Source: Candidatus Kapaibacterium thiocyanatum
Lineage (GTDB): Bacteria; Bacteroidota; Ignavibacteria; Kapaibacteriales; Kapaibacteriaceae
Length of the DNA: 64,000 bases
Assembly: GCA_001899175.1 (NCBI GenBank)
Contig: MKVH01000021.1
Span: forward strand, 1-64,000
Direction: 5' to 3'
In this document: piece by piece, positions 25,481 through 33,244 of the stretch
Layout of the letters: every line of letters starts with the position of its first letter
Position numbering within the stretch: position 1 is the stretch's first letter
Position numbers and translations under genes: made by a program
Notes under the pieces: generated by a model
What the model saw: the letters and a program-made list of their open reading frames with translations, nothing else
Databases searched by the model: none
What the model was told of the DNA's origin: nothing

Positions 25481-26616
25481 GATGCGAGGCAGGTAGTCAT
25501 GATGGAATGTATCGCACATGCGACGTTACTCCATGAGTAATGGCTCTGGACGGACATCGCTTGCTCTTCAGCTCGCCTCTTCATCTCGTCATCCATACAA
25601 ACCGTGATCATAGTATCGGCCAGACGGTATGCGTCATGATGATCGATGAGGACGCCGTTGTCACCGTTTCGAATTATTTCGGGCATCGCATACGCGTTCC
25701 GCGCAATGACAGGCAGACCTGCCGACAATGCCTCTACGAAGACAATGCCAAAGGCCTCGAAGGTCGACGGCATGATGAACACATCGGCCTGATTCATCAG
25801 CATCCCAACGACGTCGGGCAACACCTTTCCGGCAAAAATGATCCCATCCGGAATCGGACCAGGCAGAGGCCATGTGGACGGACCTGCCACGATCAACCGA
25901 AGTGGTATTGTGGCGTTCTTCCTGGCATGGACGAACGCCTCCACGACGAGCCTCCCGCCCTTCCGCTCGAAATCCTTGCCTACGAACAGTAACGTCCTGG
26001 CCTGGTTATTCCCGCTCCGCATCGTACGAGGTAATGACACATGACTGTTGATGGCCGGTGGCACCACGAAGACGCGGTCTGATGGAATGACCCCTGACTT
26101 CCTGATGAAGATCGCATCCCATTCCGACATCGTGATAATACCGTATGTTCGACGATAACGCCCCTCCTGTTGACGCATACGGCGAAGGAGGCGTGATCGC
26201 GTATAGGTAGCGAACTGCGAAGCGGCAACCCCACCTGGCCCCATCTCCTCCATGATGTGGGCCATGCTCGCATCCTGATAGATGAAGGTATGTGGATGCA
26301 CGAGACCGACGTCACCAATAGCCAGGACGGCGTCGCATGGCACCGCATTTCGGATTCGACGCCTCAATGACAGATCGAACATGGCGAACGTTGCTGGATC
26401 GACACGCCATTGGCTTACCCAACGCCCATGGTGCCTACGCAATGTTCCGTATCGAAGCACCATCCGGGTCAAGGGTGAAAGGACGGCAGGCAGGTCGACA
26501 ACCTCGAGTGCCGATATCCCACACAAAGCACCGTAGAGGTTCCACGGTACATGAGACCAGGTCGCGACCCTGTCTTCCGCCCAGGCGCAGGCATAACCCA
26601 ATCGAAACATATTCAC
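25477..26616 (-). CDS. GT4-family glycosyltransferase
   Basis: The 379-residue protein has a C-terminal GT-B donor domain. It shows VFVVPPAINS, RTLLFVGKDFERKGGRLVVEAF (KGG nucleotide region), and MPSTFEAFGIVFVEALSAGLPVIA containing the E-x7-E motif. The N-terminal half is poorly conserved and suggests an unusual acceptor. It would transfer a sugar from a nucleotide-sugar donor in the cytoplasm; the substrate is unknown. No other polysaccharide genes flank it. Base composition is visibly less GC-rich here and upstream than in the surrounding housekeeping genes, which may point to transfer. Confidence 0.85.
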   Translation of the reverse strand: MNMFRLGYACAWAEDRVATWSHVPWNLYGALCGISALEVVDLPAVLSPLTRMVLRYGTLRRHHGRWVSQWRVDPATFAMFDLSLRRRIRNAVPCDAVLAIGDVGLVHPHTFIYQDASMAHIMEEMGPGGVAASQFATYTRSRLLRRMRQQEGRYRRTYGIITMSEWDAIFIRKSGVIPSDRVFVVPPAINSHVSLPRTMRSGNNQARTLLFVGKDFERKGGRLVVEAFVHARKNATIPLRLIVAGPSTWPLPGPIPDGIIFAGKVLPDVVGMLMNQADVFIMPSTFEAFGIVFVEALSAGLPVIARNAYAMPEIIRNGDNGVLIDHHDAYRLADTMITVCMDDEMKRRAEEQAMSVQSHYSWSNVACAIHSIMTTCLAS

Positions 26617-26906
26617 GCCATCGATAGTGATTGCGTAATCAATCTATCCTACGATGATCTACGGCGAACCTTTACAGAACCTTGTATAGCGTATTGCGTG
26701 AGATCCTATCCATTGCGAGAACCATCGGAATCGGTCTACACGATCAATGACAATGTAACTACTAACGAGACATAGTCCTCCGCTACCGGTAGCAACCGAT
26801 GGTCAGGTACTCCAGAGGAGGATAACAGTGGTAATCTTGATATTCTTGTACACCGGAATGGGGTCCGGTATGTAGTGCTTCCATATATCATGTACTGAGG
26901 TTTCCG
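26617..26906. other. AT-richer intergenic region
   Basis: These 290 bases separate the divergent glycosyltransferase from the cysteine-rich genes. I see no gene. A small hairpin, ACCGGA/TCCGGT (26852-26869), lies before the cysteine-rich gene, and TATTCTTG (26841-26848) is a one-mismatch -7 box on the plus strand. Composition is visibly lower in GC than flanking regions. Confidence 0.4.
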
Positions 26907-27530
26907 ATGTCACGAAGACCTTTTCTTGCACGCCTGTTGACAGGCGTGTCCATAGTTCTCGTATTCCTCGGAGTCGCCGCACAACGTTCTACCGCACAGC
27001 CCTGTATGTGCTTCGGACCGGACGTGGTGCAACGCATCTCCATCTGCACCGAAGGTCAGACACGTGCGATCGATCTCACGTTCTGCATCGACAGCTACTG
27101 CCCGGCCCAGCCGTATCCGAGTCCCTGTGGTGGGCAGCCCGTCAACGCGCGCGTCATCATCAAGAAGATATGCCCGGTAGGTTGGACGGCAACGAACATC
27201 AACACTCTTCTGATCTCGACCATCGCGGGACTCGGCGCATGCTGTTCCGGCAACACTTATCTCCCTGCTTGTACGCTGAACACCGACTACGTACTGCTCG
27301 TGAGTTCCAACAAGTGCTGGACGATGGATCCCGTCACCAACTGTTGGGCAGAATGCACCACCTTGGGGCCATGCTGCTCGTTCTTCGTCCGCTATCAACC
27401 CGGTGTTCCGACGGCCGGCGAATGCCTGACCACCATTCTTGGCGGCTGCACCGATCCCGGCACATGCTCCTCACCGGGGTGCGAGACGCAGATATGTACG
27501 CTGCCGGGTGGACCTATCTGCTGCTTCTGA
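26907..27530 (+). CDS. Secreted cysteine-rich protein A, family unknown
   Basis: This 207-residue protein has a clear Sec signal (positive start, hydrophobic core VSIVLVFLGVAA, cleavage near STAQ). The mature part of about 175 residues carries 22 cysteines, including CxC at its start, ACC, PCC and a terminal CC. There is no lipobox, membrane helix or T9SS sorting domain. The cysteine number and spacing match protein B (27588-28214) almost exactly, so they are tandem duplicates, probably with many disulfides in the periplasm or outside the cell. I recognise no domain; toxin-like, adhesive and matrix roles are all open. Confidence 0.75.
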   Translation: MSRRPFLARLLTGVSIVLVFLGVAAQRSTAQPCMCFGPDVVQRISICTEGQTRAIDLTFCIDSYCPAQPYPSPCGGQPVNARVIIKKICPVGWTATNINTLLISTIAGLGACCSGNTYLPACTLNTDYVLLVSSNKCWTMDPVTNCWAECTTLGPCCSFFVRYQPGVPTAGECLTTILGGCTDPGTCSSPGCETQICTLPGGPICCF

Positions 27531-27576
27531 TGCACATTCCTATCCGTTTCGACTACCATTCCCGTCATAGTATCCA

Positions 27577-27594
27577 TGAGGTTTCCGATGTCAC
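27577..27594 (+). repeat. 18-bp repeat at the start of both cysteine-rich genes
   Basis: TGAGGTTTCCGATGTCAC spans the ribosome-binding region and first codons of gene B here, and occurs identically at 26896-26913 for gene A. The shared GAGG and ATGTC identify 27588 as the true start of gene B. Confidence 0.8.
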
Positions 27595-28214
27595 ACGTTC
27601 CTGCACATATGCGTGCATTGATCGTTCTGATGCTCGCTATCGCATGCACGTTCACGACGACTACGCGTATCAACGCGCAGCAGTCGTGCGAATGCTCGGC
27701 TCCTGAACAACTCCTGCAGGTCCTGATCTGCTTCGAGAACGAGATACGGCTCGTTCACGTTACCGTATGCACGGAAGGCTTCTGCCCTGCCGTTGCATAT
27801 CCTCATCCCTGTGCGACTCAACCGATCAATGCCCGAACGGTCATCAAGAGTATCTGTCCCATCAGTTGGTCCACTACGAACATCCAGGCGCTCGTGCAGG
27901 CCACGATCACGGGCATCGGCATATGCTGCAGCAGCGGTGCGCAGCTTCCTGGATGCACGATCGGACCGGACTACATATGGCTCGTCAGCTATGGAAGGTG
28001 CTGGTCGCAGAATCCCGTCACCGATTGCTGGACTACGTGCGCCGGCTCTCCATGCTGCTCGCATCTGATCAGGTATCAGCCCAACTTCCCCGTTCCGGGC
28101 CAATGTACGACGACGTTACTCGGTTCCTGCGATGATGGCGCCACATGTCCTCCCGGAACCGGTTGCGTCTCGATCGACTGCGACTATCGCGTCGGCCCCG
28201 ACTGCTGCCACTGA
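27588..28214 (+). CDS. Secreted cysteine-rich protein B, paralog of A
   Basis: This 208-residue protein has a signal peptide (core ALIVLMLAIACTFT, cleavage near NAQ) and a mature part with 22 cysteines. All align with those of protein A, with only one- or two-residue length differences near the C-terminus. Conserved blocks include PINARTVIKSICP, TTNIQAL, WSQNPVTDCW and LIRYQP. Sequence outside the cysteines has diverged to roughly half identity, so the duplication is old and both copies seem maintained. Start chosen from the shared 18-bp context; a longer frame begins at 27576. A 15-bp inverted repeat follows. Confidence 0.75.
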   Translation: MSHVPAHMRALIVLMLAIACTFTTTTRINAQQSCECSAPEQLLQVLICFENEIRLVHVTVCTEGFCPAVAYPHPCATQPINARTVIKSICPISWSTTNIQALVQATITGIGICCSSGAQLPGCTIGPDYIWLVSYGRCWSQNPVTDCWTTCAGSPCCSHLIRYQPNFPVPGQCTTTLLGSCDDGATCPPGTGCVSIDCDYRVGPDCCH

Positions 28215-28227
28215 TCCCGTCACCAAT

Positions 28228-28269
28228 ATCGATGATCGACGGTTGCCCCATCATCCGTCGATCATCGAT
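28228..28269. terminator. 15-bp perfect inverted repeat, possible terminator
   Basis: ATCGATGATCGACGG (28228-28242) is exactly complementary to 28255-28269, with a 12-base loop. It lies between the cysteine-rich gene and the convergent DUF1572 gene. There is no T-run on either side, so it may be a bidirectional terminator, an mRNA-end stabiliser or a protein site. Confidence 0.45.
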
Positions 28270-28341
28270 GTCGGATCGTGATACTATCCATCGTGAGTGA
28301 TGAACACCGTTATGTTTGTGCGTCGTTCCATACGACGCAGC

Positions 28342-28878
28342 TTATCGTTTCGATGGTGGACGTTCCAGCGTCGGATTCTGGTTGTAGCTCTTCGACTGTC
28401 CCGGGGGAATGCTGAGATACGTCCATTCCGCACCACGGAGCCCTTTCGCGAGAAAGACGATCTGGCCTACATGATAGGCCACATGGGCGACCGATCGCTG
28501 CAATGCTTCGATGACGGATAACTGCTGCCCGCGAATGACGACGTTACGGAAGAGATCCTCGTCGGTCAATCCATCGAGCGCATCCAGGAGAACACTCCAT
28601 CCCTCGTTCCATACATCCAGCAATTCACCTTGCGTCGTCGTACGCTGAAGGAATTCGCTGTCGCGATCGCGCCAGGGCTTCTCGCCGTCCGTCGTAAGAA
28701 AATCCGTGAAGCGTGATCGCAGGTTGCCGCCGATATGCCAGACGATGGTGGCGACCGAATTGTCGTTGGCCGCCGTCGTCGCACTCAACTGATCGTCCTG
28801 CAATTGCCTGATCGCACCTTCACCAAGATGCTTGTAGCGGAGATACTCATCGCGTACGGCTTCGACGACGGAAGGCAT
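28342..28878 (-). CDS. DinB-like / DUF1572 protein
   Basis: The 178-residue protein resembles the DinB four-helix-bundle superfamily, DUF1572 group: YLRYKHLGEGAIRQL, TIVWHIGGNLRSRF, then ALQRSVAHVAYHVGQIVFLAK. The histidines in the last two segments fit the metal site of these enzymes, some of which act as thiol-dependent transferases. The ATG at 28878 has GGAG nine bases upstream; the frame continues open to 29145 without family similarity. It is likely cytoplasmic; the reaction is unknown. Confidence 0.85.
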   Translation of the reverse strand: MPSVVEAVRDEYLRYKHLGEGAIRQLQDDQLSATTAANDNSVATIVWHIGGNLRSRFTDFLTTDGEKPWRDRDSEFLQRTTTQGELLDVWNEGWSVLLDALDGLTDEDLFRNVVIRGQQLSVIEALQRSVAHVAYHVGQIVFLAKGLRGAEWTYLSIPPGQSKSYNQNPTLERPPSKR

Positions 28879-28973
28879 GACAACTCCAGTATGAGGATGA
28901 TCGAAGATTCCGGACGCAATATTACGACGTTCCCGTCGGGTCGATAGCACGATCCCCGATGCCCGAAACGACG

Positions 28974-28999
28974 GCGCCCCTCCGGTAGTGGAGAGGCGC
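28974..28999 (-). terminator. Hairpin after the GyrI-like gene
   Basis: GCGCCCCTCC (28974-28983) pairs with GGAGAGGCGC (28990-28999), including one G-U pair on the minus transcript. The following minus-strand sequence CGTCGTTTCGG has only a short T-run. Confidence 0.5.
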
Positions 29000-29021
29000 G
29001 GTATTCTTCGACGGGAATCGA

Positions 29022-29486
29022 TCACTTGTTCAGCGGTCTGTTCAGCTCCGTACGCCATTTCGTCGGATCCGGCTGCGTTCCCGGACCTTCGACGTAGGAC
29101 TCCCACAGACTCTGCTGCGTGTCGTATCCATGCGACGCGAGCCATTCGCCGAACTCGCCCCAGGCCGGCCCAAGACCTTCGTAGGGTCCTTGATAGTACG
29201 TACGCGCTACCGTTGCCGCCGGAAGTTCACCGGGTACGACACGTCCTGAAGCCTGCACCGGAGCCGATACCGGGACACCGACCTCGAAATCGAAGACGTC
29301 GGGATCGAACCGGAAATGATGGGAATAAGCAGCACCCGTGGGCGCGATTCCCTGGGCGGCGATCGTACCCATCAGTTCCTGGAAGGCGGGCCCCATCGAG
29401 TTCTGGATCTCCGAACGCGGAATGGTAAGACGGATGACGGCCGATGCCTGGGCCGACGTCTCGACGATGGTGGGTTCGGTGAGCAT
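29022..29486 (-). CDS. GyrI-like effector-binding domain protein
   Basis: This 154-residue protein matches the stand-alone GyrI-like/AraC effector-binding fold: FQELMGTIAAQGIAPTGAAYSHHF, FDFEVGVPV, ATVARTYYQGPYEGLGPAWGEFGEWL and, near the end, ESYVEGP. Such domains bind small hydrophobic or cationic ligands, and some hydrolyse or sequester toxic compounds. No DNA-binding domain is attached. Its nearest minus-strand neighbour is the DUF1572 gene, with a hairpin between them. Confidence 0.85.
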   Translation of the reverse strand: MLTEPTIVETSAQASAVIRLTIPRSEIQNSMGPAFQELMGTIAAQGIAPTGAAYSHHFRFDPDVFDFEVGVPVSAPVQASGRVVPGELPAATVARTYYQGPYEGLGPAWGEFGEWLASHGYDTQQSLWESYVEGPGTQPDPTKWRTELNRPLNK

Positions 29487-29708
29487 GGATACATCTCCTG
29501 CATTGAATGATAGGAACGGAAATTCGATCAGGTGAAGACTACCGACTCAAAGGTGATACTGTTTCGCTAAATACGACTCGCGCTCGGCGACTCCTATCGG
29601 TCGACGTATCGTGATTCAACGGATACGGCACGAACGGATCGTAAAGATAGAGATAAAACGAAGCGCACAGCTCCTGCATTCCGACGAAGAGAACCGCCTC
29701 ATTAACGA

Positions 29709-29739
29709 CAAAGCCGTGCCAACCTAAGCTGACACGGCT
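29709..29739 (-). terminator. Likely terminator after tRNA-Pro
   Basis: AGCCGTG (29712-29718) pairs with CACGGCT (29733-29739); on the minus strand the stem is followed by TTGTCG. It lies ten bases beyond the tRNA 3' end. Confidence 0.5.
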
Positions 29740-29748
29740 CATCGTCCG

Positions 29749-29822
29749 TCGGCGTGGCGGGATTTGAACCCACGACCCCCACTACCCCAAAGTGGTGCGC
29801 TACCGGGCTGCGCTACACGCCG
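29749..29822 (-). tRNA. tRNA-Pro (anticodon GGG)
   Basis: The minus strand folds as a 74-base tRNA without encoded CCA. The acceptor CGGCGTG pairs with CACGCCG, the D arm contains GCGCAGCCCGGTAGCGC, the anticodon stem CCACT/AGTGG encloses TTGGGGT with anticodon GGG, and the T arm contains GGTTCAAATCC. It decodes CCC and CCU. A -7 box is found at 29851, and the palindrome CCGATTC-GA-GAATCGG (29831-29846) lies between the two. Confidence 0.95.
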
Positions 29823-29850
29823 TTACCTTTCCGATTCGAGAATCGGATGA

Positions 29851-29858
29851 CAAAAATA
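29851..29858 (-). promoter_or_regulatory. Candidate -7 box for tRNA-Pro
   Basis: The minus strand reads TATTTTTG, matching TAnnTTTG, 29 bases before the tRNA 5' end. The downstream palindrome (29831-29846) would fall at or just after the transcription start. Confidence 0.5.
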
Positions 29859-29983
29859 CGAAAAGCGCCGTGATTCACTTCGTAAAAGATGGTTCGTCGC
29901 AGCAGATATTCTGCCTGACATCCGGCTATCGACGCGCTCATCGTCGGGAGCGTGAGGCCCATCCGGATACGGCGGAAACGGCT

Positions 29984-30820
29984 CTAGTCCTTGATCCTGA
30001 TCCGCTTCGTGACCTTGCGGGCGCCGAAAAAGGCACCGATGGCATCGCCCGTGACGTTGAACTTCGGATTGCGGCCGCTGAATCCGAAAGGATTGAACCC
30101 CTCTTCCTTGCTCTCCACGAAGTCGAGGAAGGGACGCTCGGCGACCCAGATCGATACATCGAGGGAATCGGGTCCGGATATGCTGACGTTGGTATAGATG
30201 GACCGGGATCGGAGCTCGACGATACCGCCGGGCTGCTGCCCCGTGGTATCGGCAAGGTCGTTGTCGTCGACGAGGAACGGCGTGGTAGGCACCGGCTCGA
30301 TGTACCGGGCCGTGCTCTTCGTCGTCATCCACGCGACCGTCGACGGCTGGAGACGCAGACGTGCCACGATCCGCTTGCCACGCATGCTCCCAAACGTGGT
30401 ATCGACGGCTTCGACGGAGACGAGATCGACGGGCGACGGAATGGTCGTCACGGACGACGCACGCATGGAACCGGCCTGGACGTCGATCGAGATCGGAACG
30501 TGATCCGGAAGGGACACGGACTCGAGCATGTGGAAGCCAGTCGTTCTGTCCTCGGTCAGAGTGACCGTCTGTCCATTCCATGAAAGCGTTATGCGGCCCC
30601 CGAATACGATGGAATTATCGAACGTCGGCTGTACGCCGGTAGGAAGGGTACGCTGGATCTGGATACGCGTCGTATCGTCCTGTCCGATGAAGGTATTGAT
30701 GACGAGCTGCTCACGATACGGTATGTCGATGGTGATGACCTGTTCGCAACCCGTCAGCCAGGGAACGATGAACAATGCTGCTATCAAGGCCAGCGCCCGG
30801 ATCTCCGTCGACATGGACAT
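29984..30820 (-). CDS. DUF4249-like lipoprotein
   Basis: This protein of about 278 residues has a lipoprotein signal ending LTGC. The opening EQVITIDIPYREQLVINTFIGQDDTTRIQI and the following immunoglobulin-like strands match DUF4249, a Bacteroidota family found beside TonB-dependent receptors. I chose the ATG at 30820 because it gives a normal-length signal; the frame extends to 30907, overlapping the receptor gene by 13 bases. It is probably an outer-membrane accessory of the receptor upstream, analogous to SusD-like partners but unrelated in sequence. Confidence 0.78.
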   Translation of the reverse strand: MSMSTEIRALALIAALFIVPWLTGCEQVITIDIPYREQLVINTFIGQDDTTRIQIQRTLPTGVQPTFDNSIVFGGRITLSWNGQTVTLTEDRTTGFHMLESVSLPDHVPISIDVQAGSMRASSVTTIPSPVDLVSVEAVDTTFGSMRGKRIVARLRLQPSTVAWMTTKSTARYIEPVPTTPFLVDDNDLADTTGQQPGGIVELRSRSIYTNVSISGPDSLDVSIWVAERPFLDFVESKEEGFNPFGFSGRNPKFNVTGDAIGAFFGARKVTKRIRIKD

Positions 30821-30894
30821 GACACGTGCCGCGGCGTCAAGTGATCCGTTCGGGATACGACGGATTCCGTTCCTCGCGAGCGATATGATCTGTC

Positions 30895-33207
30895 TCAGAA
30901 TGTGCATCGCAGCCCCAGCGTAGGGATGATGGGAAACAGCGTCAATTGCTTGATCACGTTCTCGAACTCACCCTTCGACGGATTGTAGACTTCATCGGCA
31001 TAGAGCGCGAAGGGATTACGCCTGTTGTAGACGTTGTAGATGTTGAGCGACAACTGGAACGGCAGTCCGAACCATTCGTACGAATAGGTGGCCTGAAGAT
31101 CGAGCTTGTGGAACGGTGCGATGCGATAGCCGTTGCGTTCCGTGTATAACTGGCCGACATCGCTCCGCCCATACGTCGTCGGATACCACGCGACGGGTAC
31201 GGTATAGGCCTGTCCGGTACCGTACGTCCACGTAGCGCCGAAGCTCCATGTGTCGTTCAGCTTGTAGTTGCCGACGACGGAGACGTCATGGCGGCGATCG
31301 TATCGCGGATAGAATGGCCGCCCGCCATTGAGTTCGGCGAACGTGCGCGTCGTCCATGCGAGCGTATAGCCGATCCATCCCGTGAACTTGCCTGCACGCT
31401 TGTTGAGGAACATCTCCACACCGTAGGCGATGCCCTTACCACGCGTGAACTGCGATTCGAGAGGTAGACCGAGCGTGAACTGCGCATTCTCCTTGTACTC
31501 GTAGAGATTCTGCATGTCCTTGATGTAGCCTTCCGCCGTGAAGAGTACATCGCCGTCGAACAGTTGCTGCTGGAGACCGAGAATGGCCTGGATACTTCTT
31601 CCCGGGAGGATCGACGGTGTGGACGGGAACCAGAGATCGGTCGGCAGGGCGATGTCGTTGCGGATGATGAGATGGAGGAACTGATGGGCCATCGCTGCCG
31701 ATGCCGTGAGCGTCGTCGTCGGAGAGACGGTCCATGCCAGCGAGACACGCGGTTCGAGGCGCAGATAGTTCCCGGTCTGGAACCAGTACAGTCGGGCGCC
31801 GACGTTGGCCGACAGTGCGTCGGTGATCGTCCATTCGTCCTGGATGAATGCCGCTGCATCCAGAGCCTCGATCGTCCCGGTACGGCCGATACGTTCGAGA
31901 TTCTGCACACGATCCGTGTAGGCATTGGCGATGAACCTGTGATGCGTCGCCTCGACGCCTGCCTTGACGAGGTGATCCGCCTCTGCCGTCCATTGAAGCT
32001 CGGTCCGGAGCATGATGTCCCGTATGCGGGAATCGGTATTGAAGTTGTAGGTAATGCCGGTGGAGCGCCGGGTATCGATCAGGCCCGTACCGAAGACGTA
32101 GTCCGTGTAGATGAACGACGATGACGCGAACAGTCCCGGCGAAATGAGATGCGTCCATCTCAGATTGGCCGTAGCGTTACCCCAGTCGACCTTGATCTCG
32201 TCTCCCTTGTCGGGCGAAGCCGCCAGGACGTCACGACCGAAGTAGGCGCTGGCATAGATCCGGTCCCGCTCGTTGATCTTCCAGTTGAGCTTGGCGTTCA
32301 GGTCGTAGAAGTAGTACGATGGTGCGGGAAGCGTGTCGGTGACGAACAACGGTGCGAAGATATCGGCATAGAACCTGCGTCCCGATATCATGAAGGTCAC
32401 GTCTTCCGTGATCGGGCCGTCCACGGTCGCTCCTGCGGCGATCATGCTGATGTGCGCCGATCCCTTGATGCGCTCGGCATTGCCCTCCTTCATCGTGAGG
32501 TCGAGAACGCTCGACAGACGTCCTCCGTACTCCGCCGGAAACGCACCCTTGATCAGCTTGATATCACGCAAGGCATCCGCATGGAACGAGCTGAGGAAGC
32601 CACCGAGGTGCGATGGATTGTAAACGACGACACCATCGAGAAGAATAAGGTTCTGGTCGGGCGATCCCCCACGTACATAGAGTCCGCTGGACAGCTCCGT
32701 AGACGCCTTGACACCGGGAAGAAGCTGCAGGGCCCTGAAGACGTCGACTTCACCACCGAACGACGGCATGTTCGAGATGAACTCGGGTGAGACGGATATC
32801 GTTCCGATGCGTTCGAGTGCCGACCCTTCCCGCTCGGCATTGACGACGATCTCGCGACCTGCGACATCGGCCGACGACATCTCCACGTCGATCGTCAGCG
32901 ACGTCGTCGTGTCGCCGATGGTGATGGCCTTCATCCACGGACTGTATCCGACGGCCGTCACGACGATGGTATATCTGCCTTCGCGGAGTCCCTTCAGGGC
33001 ATAGTAGCCGTATCTGTTCGAATACGTACCGCGTTCCGGCCGTCTGTCCGCACGGAGACTGTCGCGATGCAGCGCTATGGTAGCTCCTATGACGACCTCG
33101 GCGGACCCACGTTCGCGTACGACGCCGTTGATCGTGGCATCCGCACCACGCAACTGACCGAACATCACCAGCAACAGGATGGATATCGAGGAAAGCAAAC
33201 GGATCAT
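30895..33207 (-). CDS. TonB-dependent receptor with carboxypeptidase-like N-domain
   Basis: The 770-residue protein has a signal peptide and then a carboxypeptidase-regulatory-like domain (about 25-110: INGVVRERGSAEVVIGATIAL, GYYALKGLREGRYTIVVTAVGYSPW). A plug follows (DVFRALQLLPGVK, GLYVRGGSPDQNLILLDGVVVYNPSH), then a barrel of 500-plus residues ending PTLGLRCTF. It imports an unknown ligand across the outer membrane using TonB energy. The adjacent DUF4249 lipoprotein is the likely partner. Confidence 0.92.
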   Translation of the reverse strand: MIRLLSSISILLLVMFGQLRGADATINGVVRERGSAEVVIGATIALHRDSLRADRRPERGTYSNRYGYYALKGLREGRYTIVVTAVGYSPWMKAITIGDTTTSLTIDVEMSSADVAGREIVVNAEREGSALERIGTISVSPEFISNMPSFGGEVDVFRALQLLPGVKASTELSSGLYVRGGSPDQNLILLDGVVVYNPSHLGGFLSSFHADALRDIKLIKGAFPAEYGGRLSSVLDLTMKEGNAERIKGSAHISMIAAGATVDGPITEDVTFMISGRRFYADIFAPLFVTDTLPAPSYYFYDLNAKLNWKINERDRIYASAYFGRDVLAASPDKGDEIKVDWGNATANLRWTHLISPGLFASSSFIYTDYVFGTGLIDTRRSTGITYNFNTDSRIRDIMLRTELQWTAEADHLVKAGVEATHHRFIANAYTDRVQNLERIGRTGTIEALDAAAFIQDEWTITDALSANVGARLYWFQTGNYLRLEPRVSLAWTVSPTTTLTASAAMAHQFLHLIIRNDIALPTDLWFPSTPSILPGRSIQAILGLQQQLFDGDVLFTAEGYIKDMQNLYEYKENAQFTLGLPLESQFTRGKGIAYGVEMFLNKRAGKFTGWIGYTLAWTTRTFAELNGGRPFYPRYDRRHDVSVVGNYKLNDTWSFGATWTYGTGQAYTVPVAWYPTTYGRSDVGQLYTERNGYRIAPFHKLDLQATYSYEWFGLPFQLSLNIYNVYNRRNPFALYADEVYNPSKGEFENVIKQLTLFPIIPTLGLRCTF

Positions 33208-33244
33208 ACGGGCATGACACCTGACGAAGCATTTTGTTTTCCGA

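Noticed and set aside
26852-26869. Riboswitch before the cysteine-rich genes
   Set aside because: Only one six-base hairpin is visible; no larger conserved fold or terminator alternative could be drawn.
29749-29822. Integration site at tRNA-Pro
   Set aside because: There is no integrase, no duplicated tRNA 3' end and no mobile genes on either side.
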